Shown one piece after another: positions 43,005 through 51,966 of a stretch of 64,000 nt of DNA. Position numbers and translations under genes: made by a program. Position 1 is the first letter of the stretch, and each line of letters starts with the position of its first letter. A model generated the notes under the pieces. That model saw only the letters and a program-made list of their open reading frames with translations. It had not been told where the DNA came from and did not search any database. This stretch comes from Fictibacillus fluitans. Lineage in GTDB: Bacteria > Bacillota > Bacilli > Bacillales > Fictibacillaceae. Location: positions 62,001 through 126,000 of the forward strand of contig NZ_JAUHTR010000003.1 in the NCBI RefSeq assembly GCF_030418125.1, in the 5' to 3' direction.

Positions 43005-43088
43005 TTAATCGTTGTCCTTGGAGCGAATAATGGTCAGCACTAGCATGGAAAAACCAATCATCAACGACATTGCTTCGAATACTGTCAT
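43005..43088 (-). CDS. holin-like toxin peptide (TxpA/BsrG-like type I toxin)
   Basis: A 27-residue peptide read leftward from ATG 43088, 6 bases after GGGAGGG. It begins Met-Thr-Val-Phe-Glu-Ala, then a hydrophobic helix (about 8-21) and a charged end (Arg-Ser-Lys-Asp-Asn-Asp). The T-V-F/Y-E-A/S start followed by a short helix is the signature of the putative holin-like toxins of Bacillus type I systems. It is convergent with clpE, and its mRNA would run into the shared terminator. An antisense antitoxin RNA would be expected from the plus strand here, but no convincing promoter for it can be picked out. Confidence 0.7.
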   Translation of the reverse strand: MTVFEAMSLMIGFSMLVLTIIRSKDND

Positions 43089-43163
43089 ACCATTCCCTCC
43101 CCCTGAGTATTGGGCTAGAACGTTTCATTCGAATAAGCCGCAGTCCCTGTCTTGTATATTCCT

Positions 43164-43192
43164 ATTTTATCCCGATTGCCAATATATAACAA
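43164..43192 (-). promoter_or_regulatory. probable promoter of the toxin-like gene
   Basis: Reading leftward, TTGTTA and TAAAAT are 17 bases apart, about 75 bases before the peptide start. The rest of the gap to 43398 is AT-rich and shows no gene. Confidence 0.5.
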
Positions 43193-43398
43193 GAATCGTT
43201 AAGACTATTTCAAAACATTCCCAATAGTACAATAGTAGCTATTTACCAACTTATTTATCAGTAAATTCTGACATATTATAAAACAAAAATAAAATAAGGG
43301 CTTTTGTACCATTACTGACAGATGGCTCATCCTGCTGTCATTCGGCTGGCGGGAATTCCGGACGGCCATTTGTTACAATGAGACGGGGAGGAATCCAT

Positions 43399-43665
43399 AT
43401 GCTGAAATATAAGCTGAATGTATTGGATGTTTTTGAGGTAAACGAGCATTATATTGAAGGAACAAAGGAAGTACACATCGATACAGTGATTTTGAATGAA
43501 GATGGAAGCGATTTTTACCGGGGAACAACAGCTGTCAGGTTTAACAGGCATGGCATCTTCCCGCTGTTGGACACGATAAAAGGAATTTTTGACGATAAAA
43601 ACAGTTTTATGGATTTTGTCAGTTATTTGCGCCGCTATATTAAACAGCAGGTGCGGTATTTGTAG
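43399..43665 (+). CDS. hypothetical protein
   Basis: An 88-residue soluble protein, start fixed by GGGGAGGAAT before ATG 43399. It has alternating beta-like strands (YKLNVLDVFEVNEHYIEGTKEVHIDTVILN) then a helical C-terminus. Not recognised. The next gene starts 14 bases on, so they form a two-gene transcript. Confidence 0.65.
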   Translation: MLKYKLNVLDVFEVNEHYIEGTKEVHIDTVILNEDGSDFYRGTTAVRFNRHGIFPLLDTIKGIFDDKNSFMDFVSYLRRYIKQQVRYL

Positions 43666-43678
43666 GAAGGAGTTAAGC

Positions 43679-44308
43679 ATGAAGTATGTATGGTATGCAA
43701 GCTACGGATCGAACATGAATAAAGACAGGTTTTCCTGTTACATAGAAGGAACGCAGGCAGAAGGGAGTTCTGAGGCGGAAAAGGGATGCAGAAACTGTAA
43801 CCCCCCACTGGAGGATCGCCTGATTGAAATTGAATATCCGCTTTATTTTTCTAAGCAGGAAAGTAAGTGGGGAGCAGGCGGGGTGGCTTTTATCGGCCAT
43901 CAGCCGGCAGCTTCATCAAAAACCATAGGCCGCATGTATTTAGTAACCGAGGAACAGTTTATGGATGTTGCCTCACAGGAAAACGGCATTGAAGGGCTTG
44001 AATTTGATTTTGAAAAGATTAAAGAAGCTCGTTTTCTTCCTTTGACAGAGGGATGGTATGGCACGATTGTTTATCTTGGCGATTGCGACGGCTATCCCAT
44101 CTTCTCGTTCACATCCAATCACGACATGGGTGAAGAAGAATATGTGGCTCCTGCTCCCGGGTATCTGCGCACTATTGCCAAAGGATTAGAGGCCGTGGGC
44201 ATGACGGTTGAAGAAATTCTGGATTATCTGGAAGAGAAAAACGGGCTTAAAAGCGCAAAAGCGAGAGAGCAGATTAAAAAGGATGCGGGACTAGCGGAAA
44301 GGTCTTAG
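43679..44308 (+). CDS. gamma-glutamylcyclotransferase-like protein
   Basis: A 209-residue protein starting at ATG 43679 after AAGGAG. The N-terminal WYASYGSNMNKDRF (about 5-18) is the YGSN substrate-loop motif of the gamma-glutamylcyclotransferase (GGCT) fold. The central GGVAFIGHQ and the GRMYLVTEEQF strand continue the fold. The general-acid Glu cannot be placed with certainty. It may act on gamma-glutamyl compounds, but related proteins are mostly uncharacterised. Cotranscribed with the small gene before it. Confidence 0.7.
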   Translation: MKYVWYASYGSNMNKDRFSCYIEGTQAEGSSEAEKGCRNCNPPLEDRLIEIEYPLYFSKQESKWGAGGVAFIGHQPAASSKTIGRMYLVTEEQFMDVASQENGIEGLEFDFEKIKEARFLPLTEGWYGTIVYLGDCDGYPIFSFTSNHDMGEEEYVAPAPGYLRTIAKGLEAVGMTVEEILDYLEEKNGLKSAKAREQIKKDAGLAERS

Positions 44309-44319
44309 TTATATTGGTC

Positions 44320-44455
44320 TGCTATTGTGTTTAACCCGAAAAAATAGGCATCAAGACGCAAGTCTCTTGATACTTACAGAACTGTGGAATAGGTGAGATA
44401 ATGTAATCCCCTATACATATGAGATGCCTTGACCAGGGCATCTCTATTTTTTTGC
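44320..44455 (+). ncRNA. possible small RNA or leaderless transcript end
   Basis: Between the cyclotransferase gene and the leftward esterase lie a perfect hairpin ATCAAGA/TCTTGAT (44350-44371) and, 50 bases later, a strong terminator. It could be the long 3' end of the upstream mRNA or a separate small RNA. No promoter stands out. Confidence 0.3.
44420..44452 (+). terminator. intrinsic terminator
   Basis: GAGATGCC-TTGACCA-GGGCATCTC stem followed by TATTTTTTT. Confidence 0.85.
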
Positions 44456-44461
44456 CATATC

Positions 44462-44500
44462 AAAAAGCACTGTCCTGTTTAAGGACGGTGCTTTTATTTT
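44462..44500 (-). terminator. terminator of the leftward esterase gene
   Basis: AAAAGCAC(C)GTCC/GGAC(GG)TGCTTTT stem with A run on its left, which is a T run when read leftward. Confidence 0.8.
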
Positions 44501-45321
44501 TGCTGATAAGGGGCTTCTAGTGTTTTAATCATTTGTTTTGCGATCATTTTATGGCCTTCATCATTCGGATGAATGGCATCGTAAATCCATTCTTTTCTGT
44601 TTTCGGGTTTGAGCACCTCACTGCTCGGGATAACAATTGATGGTTTATGGTCGGCAGTGGTTTCATAAGCAATAAGATTCCAGTCATTCAATAACTTCTT
44701 CGTGGCAGGAAAGAATTTTTCCTCTGAATCCACCGCATTGTACAATTCGTTGTACACAAGGATGGCGTCAGGGTTTTCTTCTCGGATAATGGAGAAAATT
44801 TTTACAAGGTTATCCTTATAGGACGATTTAACATCGGTGTAATCCTGCAGCGCTTTTACCGGCCCTTCTTTTAATGCGAGACTGACGAGATCATTACCCC
44901 CGATATTGATAGTTATCAGATCTGCCGAATGAATTCTCTCTTTCATTTCAGGAGTGGATAAATACTTGAGCAGATCGCTGCTTGTCGCGCCGGAGATGCC
45001 CTGGTTATCCAAAATTGCTTTTTTTCCTGTAAGCGAGGATAGTTCATCGTTGGCGATCTTGATAAAGCCGCCTTCCGCAGACCCCCGACCCTGTATAACA
45101 GAGTCTCCCAGGGCAAGGTGATGAATTGTTTTTCCTGGAAGGTTTCTTAAATGGCCGATATAGGAAACTTTATGGGATTCAGGTTTACCGGCTGAGTCCT
45201 GTAAAGCGGTACTTTGTGCTTTTAGACGATCGATTTTAAACTGTGGATAATAATACCATCCCCCGACTGTGACAACTATCAAACCTAAAAGGATGAGCGC
45301 CAGCCATAGCCAATTCTTCAT
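44494..45321 (-). CDS. membrane-anchored SGNH/GDSL esterase
   Basis: A 275-residue protein with one N-terminal membrane helix (about 4-22) and an extracellular SGNH hydrolase domain. Nucleophile Ser74 is in LGDSVIQG, Asn143 in GGND, and Asp248/His251 in DAIHPN. The overall plan matches the esterase at 2 kb, but the sequences differ and the context differs: here it is alone and divergent from a penicillin-acylase gene. Envelope ester hydrolysis is likely; the substrate is unknown. The start follows AAGGAGG. Confidence 0.85.
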   Translation of the reverse strand: MKNWLWLALILLGLIVVTVGGWYYYPQFKIDRLKAQSTALQDSAGKPESHKVSYIGHLRNLPGKTIHHLALGDSVIQGRGSAEGGFIKIANDELSSLTGKKAILDNQGISGATSSDLLKYLSTPEMKERIHSADLITINIGGNDLVSLALKEGPVKALQDYTDVKSSYKDNLVKIFSIIREENPDAILVYNELYNAVDSEEKFFPATKKLLNDWNLIAYETTADHKPSIVIPSSEVLKPENRKEWIYDAIHPNDEGHKMIAKQMIKTLEAPYQQK

Positions 45322-45477
45322 ATGCTGCCTCCTTTCAAGGTACCCATTTTAAACCATTTCTCACTCTTCTATCAATATATTAGCATGAAAGAAACATATG
45401 AGAGCGGTTTGGAATTGGTAAATCCAGGAGAAGGATAACAGCCAGCGATACAGAATGGATTAAAAAAAGGGGGAGTG

Positions 45478-47880
45478 ATGGTGGAAACTGCCGTTCAAAT
45501 TGAAAAACAGCAGCCTAAAAGGCGCCGCTGGAAGAAAACAGCCATTATCGTAATAACCGGATTTGTAATCATTCTTTTACTTTCAGGAGCTGCTGCTTAT
45601 TGGGTCATGCAAAAAAGTCTGCCGGAGACGAGCGGGACCGAAACAATATCCTCACTGACATCCGAAGTGAAAGCCTACCGGGATAAAAATGGCGTACCGC
45701 ACATCGTGGCCAAAACCGTAAAGGACATGTATATGGCTCAAGGTTATGTAACCGCTCAGGACCGGATGTTTCAGATGGATTTAAGCAGACGTCAGGCTTC
45801 AGGGCAGTTAAGTGAAGTAATTGGTGAAAAAACAATTGAGAAAGACCGTTTTTTTAGAGCACTGGGTTTGCGCAGGGCAGCAGAAGCCTCGTTCAACGTC
45901 TATTCTCCGGAGGCAAGAAAAGTGTTGCAGTGGTATGCAGATGGGGTGAATGCCTATCTGAAGGAAGCGAAAAAGAAAAAAAACCTTCCGGTCGAATTTA
46001 TGCTTGCCGGTTATGAACCGAAGAAATGGACACCCGTCGATTCGCTCACCATTGGAAAATACATGGCTTTTGATCTTGGCGGCCATTGGGAAGGACAGGC
46101 TTTCCGCCACTATCTGATTCAGCAATTTCCAAAAGAAAAGGCACTGGATCTTTTCCCGTCTTATCCGGAAAACGGGGCAGAAATCATAAATAAGGCCATG
46201 GAAGCGAAAATTGACATCAAAAGCCGCCTCGCCGGCGCGGTCGTACCAAACGAATATAACGGCTCGAATGACTGGGTCGTTGCAGGGGAAAAAACGAAAT
46301 CGGGCAAACCTTATTTGGCTGACGATCCGCATCTCGGACTCGCCACGCCTTCCATATGGTATGAAACACAGCTCAAGGCACCTGGAATGAATGTAAGCGG
46401 GGTGGTATTTGCAGGCGTTCCGGGTATTATCGTCGGCCATAACGAAAAGGTGGCGTGGGGAGTGACGAATGTTGGCCCCGATGTACAGGATTTATATATA
46501 GAAAAAAGAAACCCAAAAAATGCTGAGGAATTTCTTTATGAAGGCAAATGGGAAAAAGCGAAGGTTATTCAGGAAAATATAAAAGTAAAAGATCACAAAA
46601 CAGTTCCATACAAAGTAACGGTTACCCGGCATGGGCCAGTCATGTCGGAATTTGCTCTCGATAAAAAAGAAGATACCGCCTTATCTCTGAAGTGGACAGC
46701 ACTTGAACCCTCCACCGAGCTTCAGGCCGTATTGATGTTTAATAAAGCAGAAAACTGGAAGCAATTCAAGAAGGCGCTTACGTATTTTCATACACCAGCC
46801 CAAAATTTTGTCTTTGCTTCCGAGGATGGAACCATCGCCTACCGTGCAAATGGACATATTCCCATCCGCGGCGAGAAATACGCTTCCGTACCAGTTCCGG
46901 GCTGGGAAAAGAAGTATGAGTGGAAAGGGTACATTCCATGGGAAAAACTGCCGACAGTTGTGAATCCGAAGGAAGGCTTCATCGCTACCGCAAACAATAA
47001 AGTCATTGGGGAGGATTACCCATACCATATTACCGATTCCTGGGCCCAGCCCTACCGTGAACAGCGGATTAAGGATGTGCTCTCTTCGAAGGCAAAGCTG
47101 TCAGTGAATGATATGAAGAAACTTCAGTTTGACAGAAAAAATCTTCAGGCCGAGGAGATGCTTCCCATTCTGTTGCCGCAAGTTGAAAAGGGCAAGCTGA
47201 ATACAAACGAAAAGAAAGCCCTGCAGATATTGAAGGACTGGAATTATGAGGATAATAAGGAACTTGCCGCACCTTTACTGTTTCATTTATGGATGCAGGA
47301 ATTCAGCAGCGTGCTGTTTGAAAAAAAGATTGATGAAAAAATGATGGCCCTTTTTGACGGAAAAGCACAAGTTGTGGATCAGCTAATACGCCGTGCATCC
47401 AAGGGACAGGAAGGACCCTGGATAACGGAAGCGGGCGGACTTAAGGCTGTCTCCAAACGATCATTTTCACGAACGGTAAAGGAAGTTGAAACTCTCCAGG
47501 GAGAAAATCCAAAAAATTGGAGATGGGGGGCTTATCACACGCTGCCGTTTGAGCACCCGCTCGCAGCAGTTAAACCGCTCAATCTGCTGTTTAACCCCAA
47601 AGAAACGGAGATGGGCGGAAGTCGGGTAACCGTAGGAGCGGCAGGTTGGGATACGGTGACAGGAAAGGTAAATCACGGTGCAGCATGGCGGACGGTCGTA
47701 GATCTTTCCGACTTGTCCAAATCCTATAATGTGGTCGGGCCCGGGCAATCAGGACATGTGCTGAGCAAGTGGTACGACAACCAGATTAAGGATTGGACCA
47801 CAGGTAACTATCACGTAACCTATACAAACGAAGCATCGTTTAAGGGGGAAGACAAACTTGTCCTGACACCCGATCAATAA
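45478..47880 (+). CDS. penicillin acylase family protein (Ntn hydrolase)
   Basis: An 800-residue precursor with a basic cytoplasmic start and one membrane helix (about 21-42), so it faces outward. The alpha part contains YMAQGYVTAQDRMFQMDLSRRQASG (about 87-111). The spacer ends before NGSNDWVV, where Ser263 would become the N-terminal nucleophile after self-cleavage; ADDPHLG follows about 20 residues later, as in penicillin G and AHL acylases. These enzymes hydrolyse amide bonds of acylated amines, including antibiotics and homoserine lactones. The start (ATG 45478 or GTG 45481) sits close behind GGGGGAG. Confidence 0.92.
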   Translation: MVETAVQIEKQQPKRRRWKKTAIIVITGFVIILLLSGAAAYWVMQKSLPETSGTETISSLTSEVKAYRDKNGVPHIVAKTVKDMYMAQGYVTAQDRMFQMDLSRRQASGQLSEVIGEKTIEKDRFFRALGLRRAAEASFNVYSPEARKVLQWYADGVNAYLKEAKKKKNLPVEFMLAGYEPKKWTPVDSLTIGKYMAFDLGGHWEGQAFRHYLIQQFPKEKALDLFPSYPENGAEIINKAMEAKIDIKSRLAGAVVPNEYNGSNDWVVAGEKTKSGKPYLADDPHLGLATPSIWYETQLKAPGMNVSGVVFAGVPGIIVGHNEKVAWGVTNVGPDVQDLYIEKRNPKNAEEFLYEGKWEKAKVIQENIKVKDHKTVPYKVTVTRHGPVMSEFALDKKEDTALSLKWTALEPSTELQAVLMFNKAENWKQFKKALTYFHTPAQNFVFASEDGTIAYRANGHIPIRGEKYASVPVPGWEKKYEWKGYIPWEKLPTVVNPKEGFIATANNKVIGEDYPYHITDSWAQPYREQRIKDVLSSKAKLSVNDMKKLQFDRKNLQAEEMLPILLPQVEKGKLNTNEKKALQILKDWNYEDNKELAAPLLFHLWMQEFSSVLFEKKIDEKMMALFDGKAQVVDQLIRRASKGQEGPWITEAGGLKAVSKRSFSRTVKEVETLQGENPKNWRWGAYHTLPFEHPLAAVKPLNLLFNPKETEMGGSRVTVGAAGWDTVTGKVNHGAAWRTVVDLSDLSKSYNVVGPGQSGHVLSKWYDNQIKDWTTGNYHVTYTNEASFKGEDKLVLTPDQ

Positions 47881-47915
47881 AAAAACATCCCGGCTCATGA
47901 GCCGGGATGTTTTTG
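47881..47915. terminator. bidirectional terminator
   Basis: AACATCCCGGCTC/GAGCCGGGATGTT palindrome between convergent genes. Confidence 0.92.
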
Positions 47916-47918
47916 GTT

Positions 47919-48773
47919 TTAAGGGTCGATTCTTCTGAAGCGTGCTTCAAAAAGCAGGTATACCCCATATGCAACGAGACCGAGGGCGACTACGGTCAAT
48001 AAAACCTGCCCATAGGGCTGTTTAACAAGCTCTGCGAGTGCCCCGTCGAGTCCTTTCGTCTCTTTAGGGTCTGCCTGAACGGCGGCGCGGATAAGAAAGA
48101 TTCCCATAATAGCAAAAACCACACCATGTGCACTAATGCCGAACTTTCCGATATAGCGTACAGTCTTCCATTCCTTTTGATTCATTTCCTCGCGCTTCAG
48201 TTTGTTTAAATACTTTTCTTTATAGGCTTTATAAAAATTAAATAAACCTACACCAATAATGATGGCGCCAAGGAGCCCGATGATGAACTGGCCAAAAGGC
48301 TGGGCAAGAACTTTCGCTGAAATTGTCTGGTATTTCGCGCTTGATGAACCTGAGCTTGCTCTGAATATGATTTTGACTGCACTGACACAAAGGCCGATAT
48401 AGATACCGGCGATAATAAGATAGCTGATCCGGGACATCCAGCCCTTTGCATCCTTGCCTTTGTGCTCAGGATCAAAGATTGCCATAATGATTTGCCACAG
48501 CGCATACCCGGCAAGCCCCAGAGCAAGGACTGCAAGGATCACTGAACCAAACGGCTGCTTGGCGACGGTGTAAAGAGCTCCTGAGGAAGTAGTCAATTTG
48601 CCGCTTAAACCAAATGCAGTCATGACGGCGAGTACTCCAATGAGAATATAAACTGCACCTTTCGACAGGTGGCCAAACCGGGCCATGCGGACAATCCATG
48701 GTTCAGCTTCTTCTTTGTATTCGTTTGCTTTTCTTTCAGCATGTTCTTTGTGCTGTGACAAATCTTTATCCAT
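47919..48773 (-). CDS. DUF1206 membrane protein
   Basis: A 284-residue membrane protein with a charged N-terminal tail (about 30 residues) and six helices arranged as three two-helix repeats. Each repeat has the same wording: GHLSKGAVYILIGVLAV with QPFGSVILAVLALGLAGYALW; SYLIIAGIYIG with QPFGQFIIGLLG; GISAHGVVFAIMGIFL with QPYGQVLLTVVALGLVAYGVY. This is DUF1206, of unknown function. AAGGGG precedes the ATG. Single gene. Confidence 0.92.
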   Translation of the reverse strand: MDKDLSQHKEHAERKANEYKEEAEPWIVRMARFGHLSKGAVYILIGVLAVMTAFGLSGKLTTSSGALYTVAKQPFGSVILAVLALGLAGYALWQIIMAIFDPEHKGKDAKGWMSRISYLIIAGIYIGLCVSAVKIIFRASSGSSSAKYQTISAKVLAQPFGQFIIGLLGAIIIGVGLFNFYKAYKEKYLNKLKREEMNQKEWKTVRYIGKFGISAHGVVFAIMGIFLIRAAVQADPKETKGLDGALAELVKQPYGQVLLTVVALGLVAYGVYLLFEARFRRIDP

Positions 48774-48923
48774 ATGGGTACCCCTTTCAAAGGTTCTATA
48801 TACTTAGTACCCATTTTCTCCAATTCATCAAACTAGCAGACAGCTGTCCACACCCATATTCCATAAATTGCATACCATATATAGAAACTTTTATGTAATT
48901 TCAACAAAAAGGGAGGGTTATAC

Positions 48924-49292
48924 ATGAAAGAACATTATTATGGCTTATGCTGTCAACATATGGGGCAGGATGTTGAAATCACTACCCAGGATGGCAATCG
49001 GTACGTAGGAACCATCCAAAGCGTTGATGCGGAAAATGTTTATTTGCTTCCCCATCAGGACGATGGAACAGGAAGATTCTTTCCGCTGCTGGGTGCAGGG
49101 CTAGTTGGTCTTGGTCTTGGTACGATTGCAGGTTTTGCACTCGCTCCCCGTCCGCCGGTCGCATTCGGATACGGTTATGGATACGGCGGGGTCGCTCCAT
49201 TCCCTGGCGCTTATGGAGGCTTTCCAGGAGGATACGGCGGCTACCCTGGTTATTATGGCGGATTTCCCGGTGCCGGCTTTGGAGGCTTCTAA
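48924..49292 (+). CDS. LSm-like protein with Gly/Tyr/Pro-rich tail
   Basis: A 122-residue protein starting after GGGAGGG. Residues 8-45 (CCQHMGQDVEITTQDGNRYVGTIQSVDAENVYLLPH) read like the first half of an Sm/LSm fold, which handles RNA, followed by a hydrophobic Gly-rich segment (about 56-76) and a tail of YGYGYGG / GGFPGGYGG / YYGGFPG repeats to the end. Such tails are common in Bacillus spore-coat and envelope proteins. Both assignments are by appearance; the combination could be a small spore or surface protein. Confidence 0.65.
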   Translation: MKEHYYGLCCQHMGQDVEITTQDGNRYVGTIQSVDAENVYLLPHQDDGTGRFFPLLGAGLVGLGLGTIAGFALAPRPPVAFGYGYGYGGVAPFPGAYGGFPGGYGGYPGYYGGFPGAGFGGF

Positions 49293-49302
49293 ACGTTTGT
49301 AA

Positions 49303-49336
49303 CAAAAACTCATCCAAAAGGGTGAGTTTTTTGCTT
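49303..49336 (+). terminator. intrinsic terminator
   Basis: AAAAACTCA-TCC-...-GGTGAGTTTTTT stem with T run. Confidence 0.85.
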
Positions 49337-49426
49337 TTGAATATTGGGGAATAAATCTGTAAGAATAGGTGCAGACTTGACATTATGGCGGAAAAATTGT
49401 ACTATTTTTTCCATAATAGAAGATCA

Positions 49427-49660
49427 TAACGCAATGACAGACCAATAGTATCTGAGCCTCTTTAGCAGAAGCGAACCGGGGATGGTGAAAGCCCGGACAA
49501 ATGTTCAGAGAAACGGAAGTCTCGAGCCATTAATTGACCAAAGTGGATGCAAGGATGATTGCATCAATTAGGGTGGAACCGCGTGAGTACAGCTCTCGTC
49601 CCTGGACAAACAGGATTTGTCTATGGATGGGGGCTTTTTGTTTTACAAAAAGCTTAGGGG
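49427..49660 (+). promoter_or_regulatory. T-box leader (glycine) of glyQS
   Basis: The T-box sequence AGGGTGGAACCGCG lies at 49570-49583, followed by the competing terminator (arms near 49598 and 49635, then TTTTTGTTTT). Upstream AGAAGCGAACCGGGGATGGTGAAAG-like stem I sequence is present. Uncharged tRNA-Gly should bind and allow readthrough into glyQS. Confidence 0.92.
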
Positions 49661-49701
49661 CTTTTTTGATTACTAAAAGCACTACTAAAGGAGAGAATGA
49701 C

Positions 49702-51084
49702 ATGAGTGTAACAATGGAGCAAGTCGTTAACATGGCGAAGCAGCGCGGATTTATTTTTCCGGGTTCTGAAATTTACGGAGGACTTTCGAATACATGGGAT
49801 TATGGCCCGCTCGGTGTGGAACTGAAAAATAATGTGAAAAAAGCCTGGTGGAAAAAGTTTGTTCAGGAATCCCCATACAATGTAGGGCTTGATGCTGCAA
49901 TCCTTATGAATCCACAAACATGGGTGGCTTCTGGTCATATTGGAAACTTCAATGACCCGATGATCGACTGCAAACAGTGTAAAACACGCCACCGTGCAGA
50001 CAAATTGATTGAGGATGCACTTTCAGAAAAAGGCATTGAAAAGATCGTGGACGGATTATCGTTTGACGAAATGGAAAAGTTGATTGAAGAGCATAATATT
50101 GCCTGTCCCGAATGCGAAGCACATGATTTTACTTCCATCCGCCAGTTTAATTTGATGTTCAAAACATTCCAGGGAGTGACGGAATCCAGCACTAACGAAA
50201 TTTATCTTCGTCCTGAAACAGCACAAGGGATCTTTGTGAATTTTAAAAACGTTCAGCGTACGATGAGGAAAAAGCTGCCGTTCGGTATTGCCCAGGTAGG
50301 CAAAAGCTTTCGAAACGAAATTACGCCAGGAAACTTTACATTCCGTACGCGGGAATTTGAACAAATGGAGCTTGAATTCTTCTGTAAGCCTGGTGAGGAA
50401 CTGAAATGGTTTGATTTCTGGAAGCAATATGCCCACGATTTTCTGTTGAACCTTGGCATGAAGCAGGATAAGCTTCGCCTTCGTGATCATGAATCCGAAG
50501 AGCTTTCCCACTACAGCAATGCGACGACGGATTTCGAGTACCAGTTCCCATTTGGCTGGGGCGAGCTGTGGGGGATTGCATCCCGCACCGACTTTGACTT
50601 GAAGCGTCACAGCGAGCATTCCGGAGAAGATTTTAATTATATTGATCAGGAAACAAATGACCGCTATATTCCATACTGCATCGAACCATCGCTGGGTGCG
50701 GATCGTGTAACGCTTGCCTTCTTGATTGATGCTTATGAAGAGGAAGAGCTGGAAGGCGGAGACACACGAAATGTGCTTCATCTTCACCCGGCCCTTGCGC
50801 CATTTAAAGCAGCGGTACTTCCGCTTTCTAAAAAATTATCCGAAGAAGCGCGTGAAGTGTTCGGAAGCCTTGCCAAAGACTTTATGATCGACTACGACGA
50901 AACCGGATCCATCGGAAAACGATACCGCAGACAGGATGAGATCGGAACCCCTTTCTGTATCACGTATGACTTCGATTCGAAGGAAGACCAGCAAGTGACC
51001 GTCCGTGACCGTGATACAATGGAACAGGTGCGTATGCCAGTAACTGAATTGCGTACATTCCTTGAGGGGAAAATCAGCTTCTAA
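49702..51084 (+). CDS. glyQS: glycyl-tRNA synthetase, single-chain type
   Basis: A 460-residue class II synthetase that charges tRNA-Gly. It is the dimeric, eukaryote/archaea-like form, not the alpha2beta2 GlyQ/GlyS form of B. subtilis. Motif 2 [25 protein letters not shown] (about 203-227) and motif 3 [18 protein letters not shown] (about 332-349) are intact, and a C-terminal anticodon-binding domain follows from about 360. ATG 49702 follows AAAGGAG. Controlled by the T-box directly upstream. Confidence 0.96.
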   Translation: MSVTMEQVVNMAKQRGFIFPGSEIYGGLSNTWDYGPLGVELKNNVKKAWWKKFVQESPYNVGLDAAILMNPQTWVASGHIGNFNDPMIDCKQCKTRHRADKLIEDALSEKGIEKIVDGLSFDEMEKLIEEHNIACPECEAHDFTSIRQFNLMFKTFQGVTESSTNEIYLRPETAQGIFVNFKNVQRTMRKKLPFGIAQVGKSFRNEITPGNFTFRTREFEQMELEFFCKPGEELKWFDFWKQYAHDFLLNLGMKQDKLRLRDHESEELSHYSNATTDFEYQFPFGWGELWGIASRTDFDLKRHSEHSGEDFNYIDQETNDRYIPYCIEPSLGADRVTLAFLIDAYEEEELEGGDTRNVLHLHPALAPFKAAVLPLSKKLSEEAREVFGSLAKDFMIDYDETGSIGKRYRRQDEIGTPFCITYDFDSKEDQQVTVRDRDTMEQVRMPVTELRTFLEGKISF

Positions 51085-51140
51085 TCACTTTACATTTTTT
51101 CCGCTCGTGGTAAGATAAAAATAACTTCATATTTTAAGCA

Positions 51141-51233
51141 ACACTGGGGGAGCCTTCCGGGCTGAGACTGAACGCATTGTTCTAAACCCTTTGAACCTGA
51201 TCTGGATGATGCCAGCGTAGGGAAGTGCGACCG
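51141..51233 (+). promoter_or_regulatory. TPP riboswitch 1 (THI box), before tenI operon
   Basis: It has the conserved CTGAGA, then AACCCTTTGAACCTGATC-type and GGATGATGCCAGCGTAGGGAA segments of the THI element. The aptamer is followed by a terminator at 51279, so thiamine diphosphate should stop transcription of tenI-thiOSGF. Confidence 0.97.
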
Positions 51234-51278
51234 CACAGCTTTGACAGCTGCTGCATCTGATTTGAAAAAACAATCAAT

Positions 51279-51314
51279 CAGCCACTCTTTCTACGAAAAG
51301 AGTGGCTTTTTTGT
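51279..51314 (+). terminator. riboswitch-controlled terminator
   Basis: AGCCACTCTTT/AAAGAGTGGCT stem followed by six T, 20 bases before tenI. Confidence 0.92.
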
Positions 51315-51333
51315 ATGGAAATGAGGAGTGGAA

Positions 51334-51966
51334 ATGGAGCAATTGGAGTTCCACGTCATCACGGACGGCAAACAGAGCGACGACCGGATTCTTGCAGTGG
51401 CATCCACTCTTGTCCCTTATGTAACAGCTATACATATCAGAGAAAACAGCCAAAGTGCAGGGAGCATTTACAATTTGTCCGAAAAGCTGAAGCAGCGTGG
51501 GGTAAAGAGTGAAGCGATTTATATGAATGATCGTGTGGATGTTGCGGCAGCTGCAGGACTCGGAGGCGTTCATTTAAAGGAAAGCAGCCTGGCGCCGGAT
51601 GTGGTCAGGAAACATTTTCCCCCTCTTAGAATCGGGCGGTCCGTTCATTCAAGTGAGGGGGCCATCCACGCGGAACAGAAGGGGGCGGACTATCTTTTTT
51701 TTGGACACGTTTTTTCCACCAAAAGCAAAAAGGATAAAGAGCCGAAGGGACTTCATCAATTGAGGGATGTCGCTAAAGCGGTCAGCGTTCCGGTTTTCGC
51801 CATTGGAGGAATTTCTCCTGAGAAGGTGAGCTCAGTTCTCTGTGCAGGTGCATCAGGCATTGCTGTCATGTCAGGAATCTGGAATGCAGATGATCCTGTT
51901 TCAATCGCTAAACAGTACAAAACCGCTTTAATGAAAGGAAGTGATCAGGATGCGCAAACATTATGA
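51334..51966 (+). CDS. tenI: thiazole tautomerase TenI
   Basis: A 210-residue TIM-barrel protein of the ThiE/TenI superfamily that aromatises the ThiG product to carboxythiazole phosphate. HVITDG (7-12), GVHLKESSL (78-86) and FGHVF with catalytic His125 are visible; the ThiE pyrimidine-pyrophosphate residues are not all kept, and the operon with thiO-thiS-thiG-thiF supports TenI. ATG 51334 follows AGGAG by 5 bases. Overlaps thiO by 17 bases. Confidence 0.92.
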   Translation: MEQLEFHVITDGKQSDDRILAVASTLVPYVTAIHIRENSQSAGSIYNLSEKLKQRGVKSEAIYMNDRVDVAAAAGLGGVHLKESSLAPDVVRKHFPPLRIGRSVHSSEGAIHAEQKGADYLFFGHVFSTKSKKDKEPKGLHQLRDVAKAVSVPVFAIGGISPEKVSSVLCAGASGIAVMSGIWNADDPVSIAKQYKTALMKGSDQDAQTL

